DNA from: QHWT01 sp963755695
GTDB taxonomy: Bacteria; Acidobacteriota; Vicinamibacteria; Vicinamibacterales; 2-12-FULL-66-21
NCBI GenBank assembly: GCA_963755695.1
Contig: CAVWLB010000010.1
Span: 1 to 64,000 of the forward strand
Length of the DNA: 64,000 bases
Direction of reading: 5' to 3'
The notes below the pieces were generated by a model that saw only the letters and a list, made by a program, of their open reading frames with translations, was not told where the DNA came from and did no database searches. Position numbers and translations under genes: made by a program. This document shows positions 31,642 through 40,163 of this stretch, piece by piece. How positions within the stretch are numbered: position 1 is the first letter of the stretch; each line of letters opens with the position of its first letter.

Positions 31642-32865
31642 ATGACATTCAATCGCTTCGTAGCCTTTCTTGCGGTATCGCTGTTTCTGGCAGGTCCCTC
31701 GACCGCGCAACAGCTTCGTTTCGACGACGTTGTGCGCAATCTTCGGAACCCCGATCCGAAGGCCCGCCTGAGCGCCGTGCGGCTCCTGCGCGACGCGAAA
31801 TATCCTGAGGCCATTGGACCGATGGCGCCGCTGGTTGTGGATCCGATCGACGAGATTCAGCTCGAGACGATTGCCGCGGAACTTCAGTTCTTCATTGGAG
31901 AAGAAGTAAAGCACCGCCGCATGGTCGGGTTCGTGGTCGAGAAGCGCCAGCCCGCGGTCGCAGCAGCCGCCTTCGACCTCGGCCCGGTTGCGCTCTGGCC
32001 CCGGCCCTCGCCGCCAGCCCTCATCTCCTCGTTGCTCAAGGCGATTGACGACGAGAATGCGAGAGTGCGGCTCGAGGCAACATACGCCCTCGGCATCGTC
32101 GCGCGGCCGCCACTCTCGGGCGAGGCCGCTCAGCAGCTGATCAAAGCGCTCGATCACTACGATCCGGCGGTGCGTGCCGCTGCGGCCCGCGTAGTAGGGC
32201 GACTCCAGGTGGCCGCGGCGGGCGACACGCTGCTGAAGGCGGTGAACGACTCGAATGCCGACGTCCGCTATGCGTCGATGCGCGCGCTTGGCGCGATCAA
32301 TGAGGTCCGCGCCGCCCAGGCACTGACCGAGCAGTTTGCCTATTACCGCAAAGGTGAAGGCGCATGGGCCGCCCTCGACGCGCTCGCGCATCTCGCGCAG
32401 CCCGCCAGCGCCGCGCTGTTCAAGGAACGGCTGACCGACAAGGATCCGTTCATCCGGCGCGCCGCCGCCGAAGGTCTTGGCCGGCTCGGCGACACGTCAT
32501 CGACAGAGGAACTCGTTCAGGGAGCGACGGCAGACGAGTCCGAGGTCGTGCGCGTGGCGATGGCGTTCGCGCTGGCGAAGCTCGGACGGAACTACGTGAC
32601 ACGAATCGTCGACGCGATGGATTCCCCGAAGATGGTGACGCAGGCGCAGGAATATCTGATCGAGCTCGGGCCCTCGATTCAGAAGGACCTCTTTGCGCAC
32701 CTTCTGGAGTCGGACCCTTCGATTCGCGCCGGCGTTGTCGAGGTACTCGGGGTGATCGGCGGAGAGGACACACTGCCGCATCTGCTAACCGTGACCCAGG
32801 ATCGCGACTCGGAAGTGGCAGCGGCTGCCAAACGCGCGATCGCCCGGATCAAGGCGCCGCATTGA
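31642..32865 (+). CDS. HEAT-repeat protein with signal peptide
   Basis: A 407-residue protein: signal peptide (FVAFLAVSLFLAGPSTAQ), then HEAT-type helical repeats about every 32 residues. Examples are LRNPDPKARLSAVRLL, IDDENARVRLEATYALG, DHYDPAVRAAAARVVGRL, NDSNADVRYASMRALG, TDKDPFIRRAAAEGLGRLG and SDPSIRAGVVEVLGVIG. Such proteins are binding scaffolds; in this case it is predicted to be exported. It is divergent from the esterase with about 120 bp between. Its stop codon overlaps the TTG start of the DNA glycosylase gene, an odd pairing of an exported scaffold with a repair enzyme. Confidence 0.87.
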   Translation: MTFNRFVAFLAVSLFLAGPSTAQQLRFDDVVRNLRNPDPKARLSAVRLLRDAKYPEAIGPMAPLVVDPIDEIQLETIAAELQFFIGEEVKHRRMVGFVVEKRQPAVAAAAFDLGPVALWPRPSPPALISSLLKAIDDENARVRLEATYALGIVARPPLSGEAAQQLIKALDHYDPAVRAAAARVVGRLQVAAAGDTLLKAVNDSNADVRYASMRALGAINEVRAAQALTEQFAYYRKGEGAWAALDALAHLAQPASAALFKERLTDKDPFIRRAAAEGLGRLGDTSSTEELVQGATADESEVVRVAMAFALAKLGRNYVTRIVDAMDSPKMVTQAQEYLIELGPSIQKDLFAHLLESDPSIRAGVVEVLGVIGGEDTLPHLLTVTQDRDSEVAAAAKRAIARIKAPH

Positions 32866-33479
32866 TCCTGTCGCGCGACTTCTACAATCGGGCGACCTTG
32901 AACGTCGCCCGAGAGCTCATCGGAAAGGTCCTCATTCACGAGACGCGCGCCGGCGCCGCATCGGGGATCATCGTCGAGGCCGAAGCGTATATCGGCGAGA
33001 GCGACAAGGCCTGTCACGCCGCGCCGGGACCGACCGCACGTAATGCGCCGCTCTACGGCCCGCCGGGCGTGGCGTACGTCTACCTGAATTACGGCATCCA
33101 TTACTTGGTCAACGCGGTAACTGAAGGGGAAGGCTGGCCAGCCGCGGTGTTACTGCGCGCGCTCGAGCCGAAGGACGGGATCGCGCTGATGCGGCGTCGC
33201 CGCGCCCAGAGCGGCGCGAAACGCCCACGCGATTTTGCCGTCGAGGATCTCTGCCGGGGCCCGGGCAACCTCACCAAAGCGCTGGGCATCGATCTCCGTC
33301 AGAATCTGAGAGACCTGACGTCGAGCTCGCTGCGCATCGAAGATCATGGGTTGCCGACGCGTGCCGTCGCCTGGAGTCGCCGGATCGGCATCAATGTCGC
33401 GGTCGAGCCGGAGTGGAGGGTGTACGCGCTCGACAGCACCGCCGTCTCGGGTCAGCGGCGGGTCAGCGTTCAATGTTGA
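32862..33479 (+). CDS. mpg: 3-methyladenine DNA glycosylase (AAG/MPG type)
   Basis: A 205-residue base-excision-repair enzyme that removes alkylated and deaminated purines. Family motifs are ELIGKVL near the start, catalytic VEAEAYIGESDKACHAAPG (the Glu of EAEAY region acts as general base), RNAPLYGPPGVAYVYLNYGIHYLVNAV, and CRGPGNLTKALGID. The length is usual. The TTG start overlaps the upstream TGA in TTGA; LSRDFYNR is the expected N-terminus and no better start lies downstream, so coupling with the HEAT gene is likely. The C-terminal few residues after VYALD are less conserved. Confidence 0.92.
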   Translation: MILSRDFYNRATLNVARELIGKVLIHETRAGAASGIIVEAEAYIGESDKACHAAPGPTARNAPLYGPPGVAYVYLNYGIHYLVNAVTEGEGWPAAVLLRALEPKDGIALMRRRRAQSGAKRPRDFAVEDLCRGPGNLTKALGIDLRQNLRDLTSSSLRIEDHGLPTRAVAWSRRIGINVAVEPEWRVYALDSTAVSGQRRVSVQC

Positions 33480-33553
33480 ACGCTCGATGCTCGGAACCAT
33501 CCGTCAGCGACACCGATCATTTGAACGTCGAGCAACGGTCATCGACCGTTGCG

Positions 33554-34717
33554 CTAGCGTGAGCGCCGGGCCCTGGTGATCGGGATCGAGAGATCCATCC
33601 GGCGTCCCTGCCGCAGCACCTCGACGTGCGCGGTGGTCCCCACCTTCGAATCCGACAGCATCCTCTGAAACTGCGACGCGTCATCGACGCGCTGAGCGTT
33701 GAACGAGACGATGATGTCGCCTGGCCGAAGGCCGGCGTCCCAGGCATCGGAGCGGCGGGTCATCTCGGTGACCAGGGCGCCGCGCGTGTTCGGCGCATCG
33801 AGCTGCTCGGCGATCTGGGCGTTGAGCGAAGAGATCACCACGCCCGGCATCGTTCCCCGCTGCACCTCGCCGTACTTCAGCAGGTCGTCCATCACGTGGC
33901 GTGCGAGATTGCTGGGAACGGCGAAGCCGATCCCCTGGTAGCCGCCGGTCTCGCTGAAGATCGCCGTGTTGATGCCGACCAGCTCCCCCTGCGCGTTGAC
34001 CAGCGCGCCGCCGGAATTGCCCGGATTGATTGCCGCGTCGGTCTGGATGAAATCCTCGTACATCGCCAGCCGCCCTTCGAGGCTGCGGCCGAGCGCACTG
34101 ATGATGCCGAGGGTGACGGTTTGATTGAGCTGAAACGGATTGCCAATCGCCAGCACCCACTCGGCGACCTTGAGCTTCGAGGAATCGGCCCACGGCAGGA
34201 CCGGCAGCCCGCGGGCGTCGATCTTGAGCAGCGCGATGTCGGTGGCCTCGTCGACGCCGATGATCTTCGCGCGCAGCTCGCGCTTGTCGGGCATCACCAC
34301 CGACACTTCGGCGCGTGCGTCGCCCACCACATGATTGTTCGTGAGGATGTAGCCGTCGCTCGAGACGACCACGCCCGAGCCGAGGCTCTGCGACACGCGG
34401 TTCCGGTAACCGAAGACGTCGTCACGATCCCCGAAGAAGTAGCGGAAGAGCGGATCGGAGGCCATCGGCGAGTTGGGCGCGCGCACGACCTGAAGCGACG
34501 AGATGTTCATCACGCTGCTCACGGTGCGCGCCGCAACGCTGGACAAATCGGGCAGCGCGCCGGAAATCGCCGGAGCGCGGACCGCTTGAGCGGCTGGCGC
34601 CGGTTGCTGCGGCGCGGCGGCCGCGGTTTCGTCCGCGGTTCGCAGGCGTCCGGTCAGCACGAGCCCGGCCACGAATCCGCAGAGCACGAAGGCGAGAGCG
34701 AAGAGCGAGCGTTTCAT
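33554..34717 (-). CDS. HtrA/DegQ-like periplasmic serine protease
   Basis: A 387-residue trypsin-like protease anchored or exported by an N-terminal hydrophobic segment (FALAFVLCGFVAGLVLTG). The catalytic triad is His in ILTNNHVVGD, Asp in ATDIALLKID and Ser in AAINPGNSGGALVNA. One PDZ domain follows (RGALVTEMTRRSDAWDAGLRPGDIIVSFNAQRV). It degrades misfolded envelope proteins. A single PDZ is like DegS or the acidobacterial short HtrAs. ATG codons at 34717 and 34723 and a GTG at 34726 are possible starts; 34717 fits the signal best. It lies 50-60 bp downstream of hsp20, forming a stress operon. Confidence 0.92.
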   Translation of the reverse strand: MKRSLFALAFVLCGFVAGLVLTGRLRTADETAAAAPQQPAPAAQAVRAPAISGALPDLSSVAARTVSSVMNISSLQVVRAPNSPMASDPLFRYFFGDRDDVFGYRNRVSQSLGSGVVVSSDGYILTNNHVVGDARAEVSVVMPDKRELRAKIIGVDEATDIALLKIDARGLPVLPWADSSKLKVAEWVLAIGNPFQLNQTVTLGIISALGRSLEGRLAMYEDFIQTDAAINPGNSGGALVNAQGELVGINTAIFSETGGYQGIGFAVPSNLARHVMDDLLKYGEVQRGTMPGVVISSLNAQIAEQLDAPNTRGALVTEMTRRSDAWDAGLRPGDIIVSFNAQRVDDASQFQRMLSDSKVGTTAHVEVLRQGRRMDLSIPITRARRSR

Positions 34718-34776
34718 GATCATCACGAGGCGGCCCGTCCGGCATCCGGCGGCCGCCCTCCGACACCCGGCAAGGG

Positions 34777-35175
34777 TTATTGAACTTCAATCCGCCGCAC
34801 AGCGGGTACCGGCAGTTTCGGCAGGGTCACGGTCAGCACTCCATGCTGGAGGTCGGCGGAGATGTTGTCCGCCTGAATCGGATCGGCGAACTCGAAAGTG
34901 CGTAGGAAGCTGCCGTAGCCGCGTTCGACCTGATGATAGTGGCGATTCGGCCCGCCGGCAGCGCCAGGGCGGGCGCCGCGCAGCGTGATCCGCTTGTCCT
35001 CGATGGCCACGTCGATCTGTTCGCGGGCGAGACCGGGCACCTCGGCCGTGATCACGTACTTGTCGACCGTCTCGTAGATGTCGATCGGGGGCGCCCACGA
35101 GGTGGTGTGTTGCGTCGCGAGTCGCTCGAGACGCTCCTGCCACGCTCGCAAATCCCGCAAGGGGTCACACGGCAT
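34777..35175 (-). CDS. Hsp20/alpha-crystallin small heat-shock protein
   Basis: A 132-residue ATP-independent holdase. The alpha-crystallin domain spans from PPIDIYETVDKYVITAEVPGL to the C-terminus, with the signature strand ADLQHGVLTVTLPKLP. YGSFLRTFEF is also typical of the family. It binds unfolding proteins in the cytoplasm. It is first in a likely two-gene operon with htrA and divergent from efp. The short tail lacks an obvious IxI/V motif beyond IEVQ. Confidence 0.93.
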   Translation of the reverse strand: MPCDPLRDLRAWQERLERLATQHTTSWAPPIDIYETVDKYVITAEVPGLAREQIDVAIEDKRITLRGARPGAAGGPNRHYHQVERGYGSFLRTFEFADPIQADNISADLQHGVLTVTLPKLPVPAVRRIEVQ

Positions 35176-35272
35176 TTGTCGATCGTAGCACGCGGGAGGA
35201 GAACTTCGGCGCGGCCGAGGGTCGTGTTAAAATACGTCGTTTGCCCGCCCCATGATGGGGCGTCACAGGATC

Positions 35273-35837
35273 ATGGCCTCAATTCAAGCGACGCGACTCA
35301 GAAAGGGCATGCTGGTCAAGTTCGGGAACGACCTGTTCCGCGTACTCGATTTGCAGCACGTCACGCCAGGCAACCTCCGTGGCTTCGTCCGCGCCAAGTT
35401 CCGCAACATCCGCAACGGCTCGCTATCCGATCAGAAGCTGCGGTCGGAAGATAGTCTCGAACGCGCGGTCCTCGACGAACGTGAGATGCAGGTACATGTA
35501 CAGGGACGGCGAGTCGTTCCACTTCATGGATACCGCCACTTACGAACAGCTGCACATCGGTACGGAAGTCCTCGGCGACGCCGCGAGCTTCCTGATGCCG
35601 GAGGCGACGATCAAGGTGGAGTTCTATGGGACGGAGCCGGTCGGCATCGAGCTGCCGTTGACGGTCGACTTGAAGGTGACCGATACCGTGCCCGGCATCA
35701 AGGGGGCGACGGCGAGTGCGCAGGTCAAGCCGGCGACGCTCGAGACCGGGCTGGTGGTGCAGGTTCCACCGTTCATCGACATCGACGATGTCGTCCGCGT
35801 GAATACCGAGACCGGTGAATATCTCAAAAAACTGTAA
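35273..35837 (+). CDS. efp: Elongation factor P (one frameshift)
   Basis: EF-P of 187 residues once one inserted G at 35491-35492 is removed (CAGGTACATG should read CAG TAC ATG). It binds between the P and E sites of the ribosome and relieves stalling at polyproline. The KOW-like domain (MASIQATRLRKGMLVKF), OB domains (YMYRDGESFHFMDTATYEQL) and the C-terminal PPFIDIDDVVRVNTETGEYLKKL are intact. The tip loop reads TPGNLRGF, with Asn34 where Escherichia coli has the modified Lys34, so lysylation cannot occur there. ATG 35273 follows AGGA. A possible -10-like TTAAAAT lies at about 35225. Confidence 0.95.
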
Positions 35838-35850
35838 CCTGGGTCGCCGA

Positions 35851-35991
35851 CCACCTCTCGCCGGCAAGCGAGGGCCGTCCGCCTTCGCGCAGTGCGCTTC
35901 GGCGGGACAGCCTTCGGCTGGAGATGTTGGCGCGCAGCGGCCTGCCCCGCCGGAGCTCGGCGAGAAGCCTGCGAGCGAAGGCGGGAGGTGG
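35851..35991. repeat. Large imperfect palindrome between efp and tdk
   Basis: CCACCTC and CCGCCTTCGC on the left pair with GCGAAGGCGG and GAGGTGG on the right, enclosing GC-rich secondary arms (GACAGCCTTCGGCTGG). It looks like a REP- or BIME-like intergenic element and may end transcription of efp. No open frame of interest lies inside. Confidence 0.65.
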
Positions 35992-36026
35992 GGAATGTGA
36001 AGGGGCCCCACCGAGCGAAGTAAATA

Positions 36027-36596
36027 ATGGACGTTCAGCACCGGCCGGGGGGCGGCTGGATTGAAGTGATTGCCGGCAGCATGTTCAGCGGCAAGAGCGA
36101 GGAGCTCATCCGCCGGCTGCGGCGCGCGCAAATCGCCAAGCGCAAGGTCCAGATCTTCAAGCCGCGCATCGACGACCGCTTCGGCGAGGATCACATCACC
36201 TCGCACAGCGCGATGCGAATCGAATCGCAGAACATCGGGAGCTCGCGCGAGCTGCTGGACAAGGTCGCCGCCGACACCGAAGTCGTCGGGATCGACGAAG
36301 CGCAGTTCTTCGATCCGGAGCTACCCGCGGTGTGCAACACGCTCGCCGATCAGGGGAAGCGGGTGATCGTCGCGGGACTCGATCAGGATTACCTCGGAAA
36401 GCCATTCGAGCCGATTCCGCAGCTGCTGGCGATCGCGGAATACATCACCAAGACGCTGGCGATCTGCATGGTGTGCGGCGCGCCGGCCAATCACACGCAA
36501 CGGCTGGTCGCGAGCAGCGAGCGCGTGCTGGTCGGTGCGCAGGGCACCTACGAAGCGCGCTGCCGGCATTGCTTCGATCCACGACTGGGACAGTAA
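36027..36596 (+). CDS. tdk: Thymidine kinase
   Basis: A 189-residue type II thymidine kinase that phosphorylates thymidine with ATP in the salvage pathway. It has P-loop GSMFSGKSEEL, the catalytic Glu in VVGIDEAQFFD, the lasso loop GLDQDYLGKPFEPIP, and the structural zinc site CMVC plus CRHC. A QRLVASSERVLVGA segment is typical. The next gene starts 15 bp downstream and is probably cotranscribed. Confidence 0.95.
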   Translation: MDVQHRPGGGWIEVIAGSMFSGKSEELIRRLRRAQIAKRKVQIFKPRIDDRFGEDHITSHSAMRIESQNIGSSRELLDKVAADTEVVGIDEAQFFDPELPAVCNTLADQGKRVIVAGLDQDYLGKPFEPIPQLLAIAEYITKTLAICMVCGAPANHTQRLVASSERVLVGAQGTYEARCRHCFDPRLGQ

Positions 36597-36611
36597 GATA
36601 GCTGCCGCTCC

Positions 36612-37166
36612 ATGCGGCTGCTTCCCGACGTGCTGTTCGTCCTCGGAGTGGGGTTCCTGGTCGTCAACCTTCGCCTGCTGTTTCAATTCATCCATTTCAC
36701 CCGGCTCAAGTCCTCGGCGCTGTTGACGTGGCCGGGCCGGCGGCCGCCGCTCTACACGCTGTTTCTCGCGGTCGGCGCGCTGCTCGGCCTGCTCATCATC
36801 TACAAGCTCGTGGTGCTCCACCTGCGCCCCGTCCAGGTGTTCGGCGAAGTGATGATGCTGATCTACTACGTCTACGCGATGCCGCTGAGCCTGCGAATCG
36901 GCCGTGGATTCTATGAGGATGGCATCTGGACGGAAGCGGGGTTCCTGCCGTACTCACGCATTGGCGGGCTGACCTGGCGGGAAGGGGAGCAGATTACGCT
37001 GGTCCTGATCTACCGCTGGCGCAATTTCGCGCGGCGCTTGATCGTCCCGGAGCCTTACTACGGCGCGGCGCGGCGGCTGTTACGCGAAAAGATTGCCTCG
37101 AACGATATTCACTTCACGGGCAAGGCGCTCGATCTGGGACTGCACGACGAGAGAGATGATGTGTAA
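36612..37166 (+). CDS. Uncharacterised membrane protein
   Basis: A 184-residue protein with about three to four hydrophobic segments in the first 100 residues (LPDVLFVLGVGFLVVNLRLLF, LYTLFLAVGALLGLLIIYKLVVL, VMMLIYYVYAMPLSL). A cytoplasmic-looking domain follows (GFYEDGIWTEAGFLPYSRIGGLTWREGEQITLVLIYR). That domain has the layout of DUF5673-like or PH-like domains, with a W-x-E pair. I do not recognise the family with confidence. It follows tdk by 15 bp. A heptad array starts immediately after its TAA. Confidence 0.65.
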   Translation: MRLLPDVLFVLGVGFLVVNLRLLFQFIHFTRLKSSALLTWPGRRPPLYTLFLAVGALLGLLIIYKLVVLHLRPVQVFGEVMMLIYYVYAMPLSLRIGRGFYEDGIWTEAGFLPYSRIGGLTWREGEQITLVLIYRWRNFARRLIVPEPYYGAARRLLREKIASNDIHFTGKALDLGLHDERDDV

Positions 37167-37260
37167 GGGCTGCGGGCTTCAGGCTTCGGGCTTCGGATCC
37201 AGCCTAAAATCTGGAGCCTGGAGCCTGCAGCCTGGAGCCTGGAGCCTGGAGCCTGGCCTG
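37167..37260. repeat. Two-sided heptanucleotide array between convergent genes
   Basis: From the plus-strand stop codon, units GGGCTGC, GGGCTTC, AGGCTTC, GGGCTTC run rightwards (37167-37194). From the minus-strand stop, six AGGCTCC/AGGCTGC units run leftwards (37213-37254 on plus as GGAGCCT). Each half reads RGGCTYC in the direction of the gene it follows. The same unit follows uvrA. Confidence 0.88.
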
Positions 37261-37266
37261 GCGCAT

Positions 37267-37464
37267 TCACTTGAACAGGTCCACGAGCCATCCGATCGGG
37301 CCGAGTCCCTGTGCCGTGGGATCCCTCAGCCAGTCGGGCGGGGTGAGCCACACGAACGCGAGGATCGCAATCACCATGGCGTCGTACTGCCAGGTCGCGC
37401 GTTCGTAAGTCCAGAAGAACGCATTCCACAGGATCCGGCCGGGGAGCGTCGCGGGATTCTTCAT
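37267..37464 (-). CDS. Small membrane protein partner of the phosphatidyltransferase
   Basis: A 65-residue protein with a hydrophobic centre (WQYDAMVIAILAFVWLTPPDWL) and an amphipathic end (GPIGWLVDLFK). The start ATG overlaps the upstream CDP-alcohol phosphatidyltransferase stop (ATGA), so the two are made together. I know no family for it. The shared coupling suggests a subunit or regulator of the lipid enzyme. The coding status is supported by the overlap and by a continuous hydrophobic pattern rather than by homology. Confidence 0.6.
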   Translation of the reverse strand: MKNPATLPGRILWNAFFWTYERATWQYDAMVIAILAFVWLTPPDWLRDPTAQGLGPIGWLVDLFK

Positions 37465-38060
37465 GCGACGGCCTCGTGCGGCTGTCGCAGTTCGCGATAG
37501 GTGTGAATCACGCGATCGGCGACCGTGAAGATCGACAGCACCAGGATGACCCATAGGACGCCAGCCATCCGGTTGGTGAACGCGCCAAGCATGAAGAGCA
37601 CGATCCGTTCAGGCCGTTCCATGAAACCGACCTTGCACTTGGTAATCATCGACTCGGCGCGCGCGCGGGTGTAGCTGGTCATGATGGAGAACATCATCGC
37701 CAGCGAGGTCACCATCACGTAGTCGGTCCGGTGCAGATGCGAGTACAGGTAGATGAGCCCGATGAAGAGCAGGATGTCCGAGAAGCGGTCGATCACCGAA
37801 TCCCAGAACCCGCCGAACTTGCTGACCGCGCCGAGCTCGACCGCGACCTTGCCGTCGATGAAGTCGAAGATGTTGGCCACGATCATCACCACCCCGGCGC
37901 GGACGAAGTGTCCCGCCGCCAATTGCCACGCGGCGCCCGCGTTGATGATCACGCCGACGAAGGTGAGAATGTTGGGATGGATTCTGAAGACGACGCACGT
38001 CCTGATGATCGCGCGCAGCGGGAACATGCAAATCCGGCCGATGAGCCCGGTGAAGGTCAT
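37461..38060 (-). CDS. CDP-alcohol phosphatidyltransferase family protein
   Basis: A 199-residue membrane enzyme with about six spans. The family transfers a phosphatidyl group from CDP-diacylglycerol to an alcohol such as inositol or glycerol phosphate. The metal-binding motif is present as Asp66-xx-Asp69-Gly70-xx-Ala73, Gly83-xxx-Asp87-xxx-Asp91. The Arg that normally follows the Ala is Val74. Phosphatidylinositol synthases and glycerophosphate synthases differ elsewhere, so the acceptor is not assigned. It overlaps a 65-residue membrane protein gene at its 3' end and is divergent from uvrC. Confidence 0.85.
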   Translation of the reverse strand: MTFTGLIGRICMFPLRAIIRTCVVFRIHPNILTFVGVIINAGAAWQLAAGHFVRAGVVMIVANIFDFIDGKVAVELGAVSKFGGFWDSVIDRFSDILLFIGLIYLYSHLHRTDYVMVTSLAMMFSIMTSYTRARAESMITKCKVGFMERPERIVLFMLGAFTNRMAGVLWVILVLSIFTVADRVIHTYRELRQPHEAVA

Positions 38061-38122
38061 GTCGCTGATATTGATATAATGAAAGGTTCCTGATTTTCGC
38101 TCGAAACAAGACAGTTTAGTCC

Positions 38123-40163
38123 ATGCCGATTCGGGACCTCAAGGGCCAGATTTCCCGCCTGCCGGAGCAGCCCGGCGTCTACCTTTATTACAACGAGGGC
38201 GGAGAGACACTGTATGTCGGCAAGGCGCGCGTGCTGCGCGACCGGGTGCGAAGCTATCTCGGCGCGCAGGGCATGAGCCCGCGAATCGACGCTCTGCTCG
38301 ATGACGCCTCGCGGCTGGAGTTCATCGTCACCGATTCGGTCGTCGAGGCGCTGGCGCTCGAAAACCATCTGATCAAGCAGCGTGCGCCCAAGTACAACAT
38401 CCTTCTGCGTGACGACAAGAACTATCCGTACCTTCAATTGACCACCGGAGAGGCGTTCCCGCGGGTGCTGGTCGCACGGCGGGTCGAGAAGGACGATCAC
38501 TTCTACGCCGGCCCGTTCATGCCGGCCAAGCTGGGGCGGCGGACGATGGCGCTGACCCACCGGTTGTTTGGCATTCGATCCTGCAACGAGGTGATTACCG
38601 GCGAGCGGCCCCGTCCGTGTCTCGAGTTCGACATCGGGCGGTGCATCGCGCCCTGCGTGCGGGAGATCTGTTCCGAGGAGAGATACGCGGTGGCGGTGCA
38701 GCACACGAAGCTGTTTCTCGAAGCCCGCAACGACGAGCTCGTCGCCGACTTGAAACAGCGGATGACCGAAGCGGCGCACGACGAGCGGTTCGAACAGGCG
38801 GCGCAATTACGCGACGCGATTCGGACGATCGATACCGTCCGCCAGCGCCAGCAGAAGATGGCCGGCACGGAGCTCGGGGATCGGGATGCGTTCGGATTGA
38901 AGGTCGGTCCGGCCGGCGCCGTCGTCCAGGTGTTCCAGGTGCGGGGCGGCAAGGTGGTCGAACGGATCGAGCTCGTGACCGATGCCCCCGCCTCCGCCCG
39001 GGCTGAGACTGCCGCGGGCTTCGGCGAGGCCACGCCGCTTCGCGGCGCGGGCGGAGAGCAGGAACTCCTGCAAGCCGCGCTCGAGCAGTTCTACGCCGAA
39101 CATCCGGCGCCGCCGGAGGTGCACTTGCCGTCGCCGCTCAGCGAATCGGAAACCGAGGTGATCGAAGCGTGGCTGACGGATCGATCCGAGCACCGCGTCC
39201 GCCTGGTCGTCCCGAAACGCGGCGAGAAGCGTGGTCTGCTCGATCTGGCGGCGAGAAACGCACAGGTCGCCTATCAAACACGCTTCAACGAGAACGTCGC
39301 CGCGCATTACGACGCGCTCGAAACGCTCCGGGCCGTGCTCAATCTCGAGTCGATCCCGCGGCGGATCGATTGCTTCGACATCTCGACGATTCAGGGAAGC
39401 GAGACCGTCGCGTCGATGGTGGTGTGCGAAGACGGCAGGATGAAGCGGAGTGAGTATCGGAAGTTCCGTATCCGAGGTCCGAGGTCCGAGGCCCGAGGCC
39501 CGGCGACCTCGAGCCTCGAACCCAGGACCTCGAACCTCGAACCCAGGACCTCGGACTTCGAACCCAGGACCTCGGACCTCGAACCTCGGACCTCCGGCCT
39601 GGACTCGGACCGGACCTCGACTCGGGCCTCGGACCTCGGACCTCGGACCCATCGCCCCTCGGTTTCTCGACGACTTCGCCTCGATGCACGAGGTCGTCCT
39701 CCGGCGGTACCGGCAGGTACTGGAGAACGGCGGGCCGTTTCCCGACTTGATCCTCATCGACGGCGGGAAGGGCCAGCTCGCTGCCGCGTATCACGCGCTC
39801 GAGGAGCTCGGGCTCGCCAATCTGGTGGCCGTCGGCATCGCGAAGAAGGAAGAGTTGATCTTCACCCGCGATCACGCGGATGCGATCGCGCTTGCGACCA
39901 ACAGCCCGGCGTTGCTGCTGATCCAGCGAATCCGTGACGAGGCGCACCGTTTCGCCATCACCTTCCATCGCCAGTCGCGGGCGAAGCGCGACCTCCAGTC
40001 GGAGCTCGATCGCATTGCCGGCGTCGGTCCGCGTCGCCGCAAGGCTCTGCTGACGGCGTTTGGAAGCGTTGCCGGCGTACGCCGCGCCAACCGCGAGGAA
40101 TTGACGGCTGTCGTCGGCGTCAAATGCGCGGACGCCGTGCTGGCGCACTTCGCGACGCTCTAA
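38123..40163 (+). CDS. uvrC: UvrC excinuclease subunit C, split by a heptad array
   Basis: UvrC makes both incisions in nucleotide excision repair. The N-terminal GIY-YIG domain (QPGVYLYYNEGGETLYVGKAR), the UVR motif (DERFEQAAQLRDAIRTID) and the start of the RNase H-like domain (DCFDISTIQGSETVASMVV) are in one frame to about 39470. DDFASMHEVVLRRYRQVLE, DLILIDGGKGQL and the C-terminal helix-hairpin-helix (RIAGVGPRRRKALLTAFGS) are in another frame from about 39655. Between them lies a 7-bp-unit array of about 175 bp where other UvrCs have a few residues. The net shift is one base, so either one base was inserted in error, as elsewhere in this sequence, or the array holds a number of units that puts the gene out of frame. 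As read, the first frame would end at 39937. Confidence 0.93.
39472..39648 (+). repeat. Heptanucleotide array inside uvrC with inverted ends
   Basis: About 25 units of 7 bp (CCGAGGT, CCTCGAA, CCCAGGA, CCTCGGA types) fill the gap between MKRSEYRKFRI and RFLDDFASM in uvrC. The first 20 bases (39472-39491) and bases 39627-39646 are perfect reverse complements. No stop codon falls in either used frame. The period is not a multiple of three, so gain or loss of one unit changes the reading frame. Confidence 0.92.

Noticed and set aside
37167..37260. Insertion-sequence remnant with terminal inverted repeats
   Set aside because: No transposase fragment or target-site duplication; the sequence is wholly built of 7-bp units.
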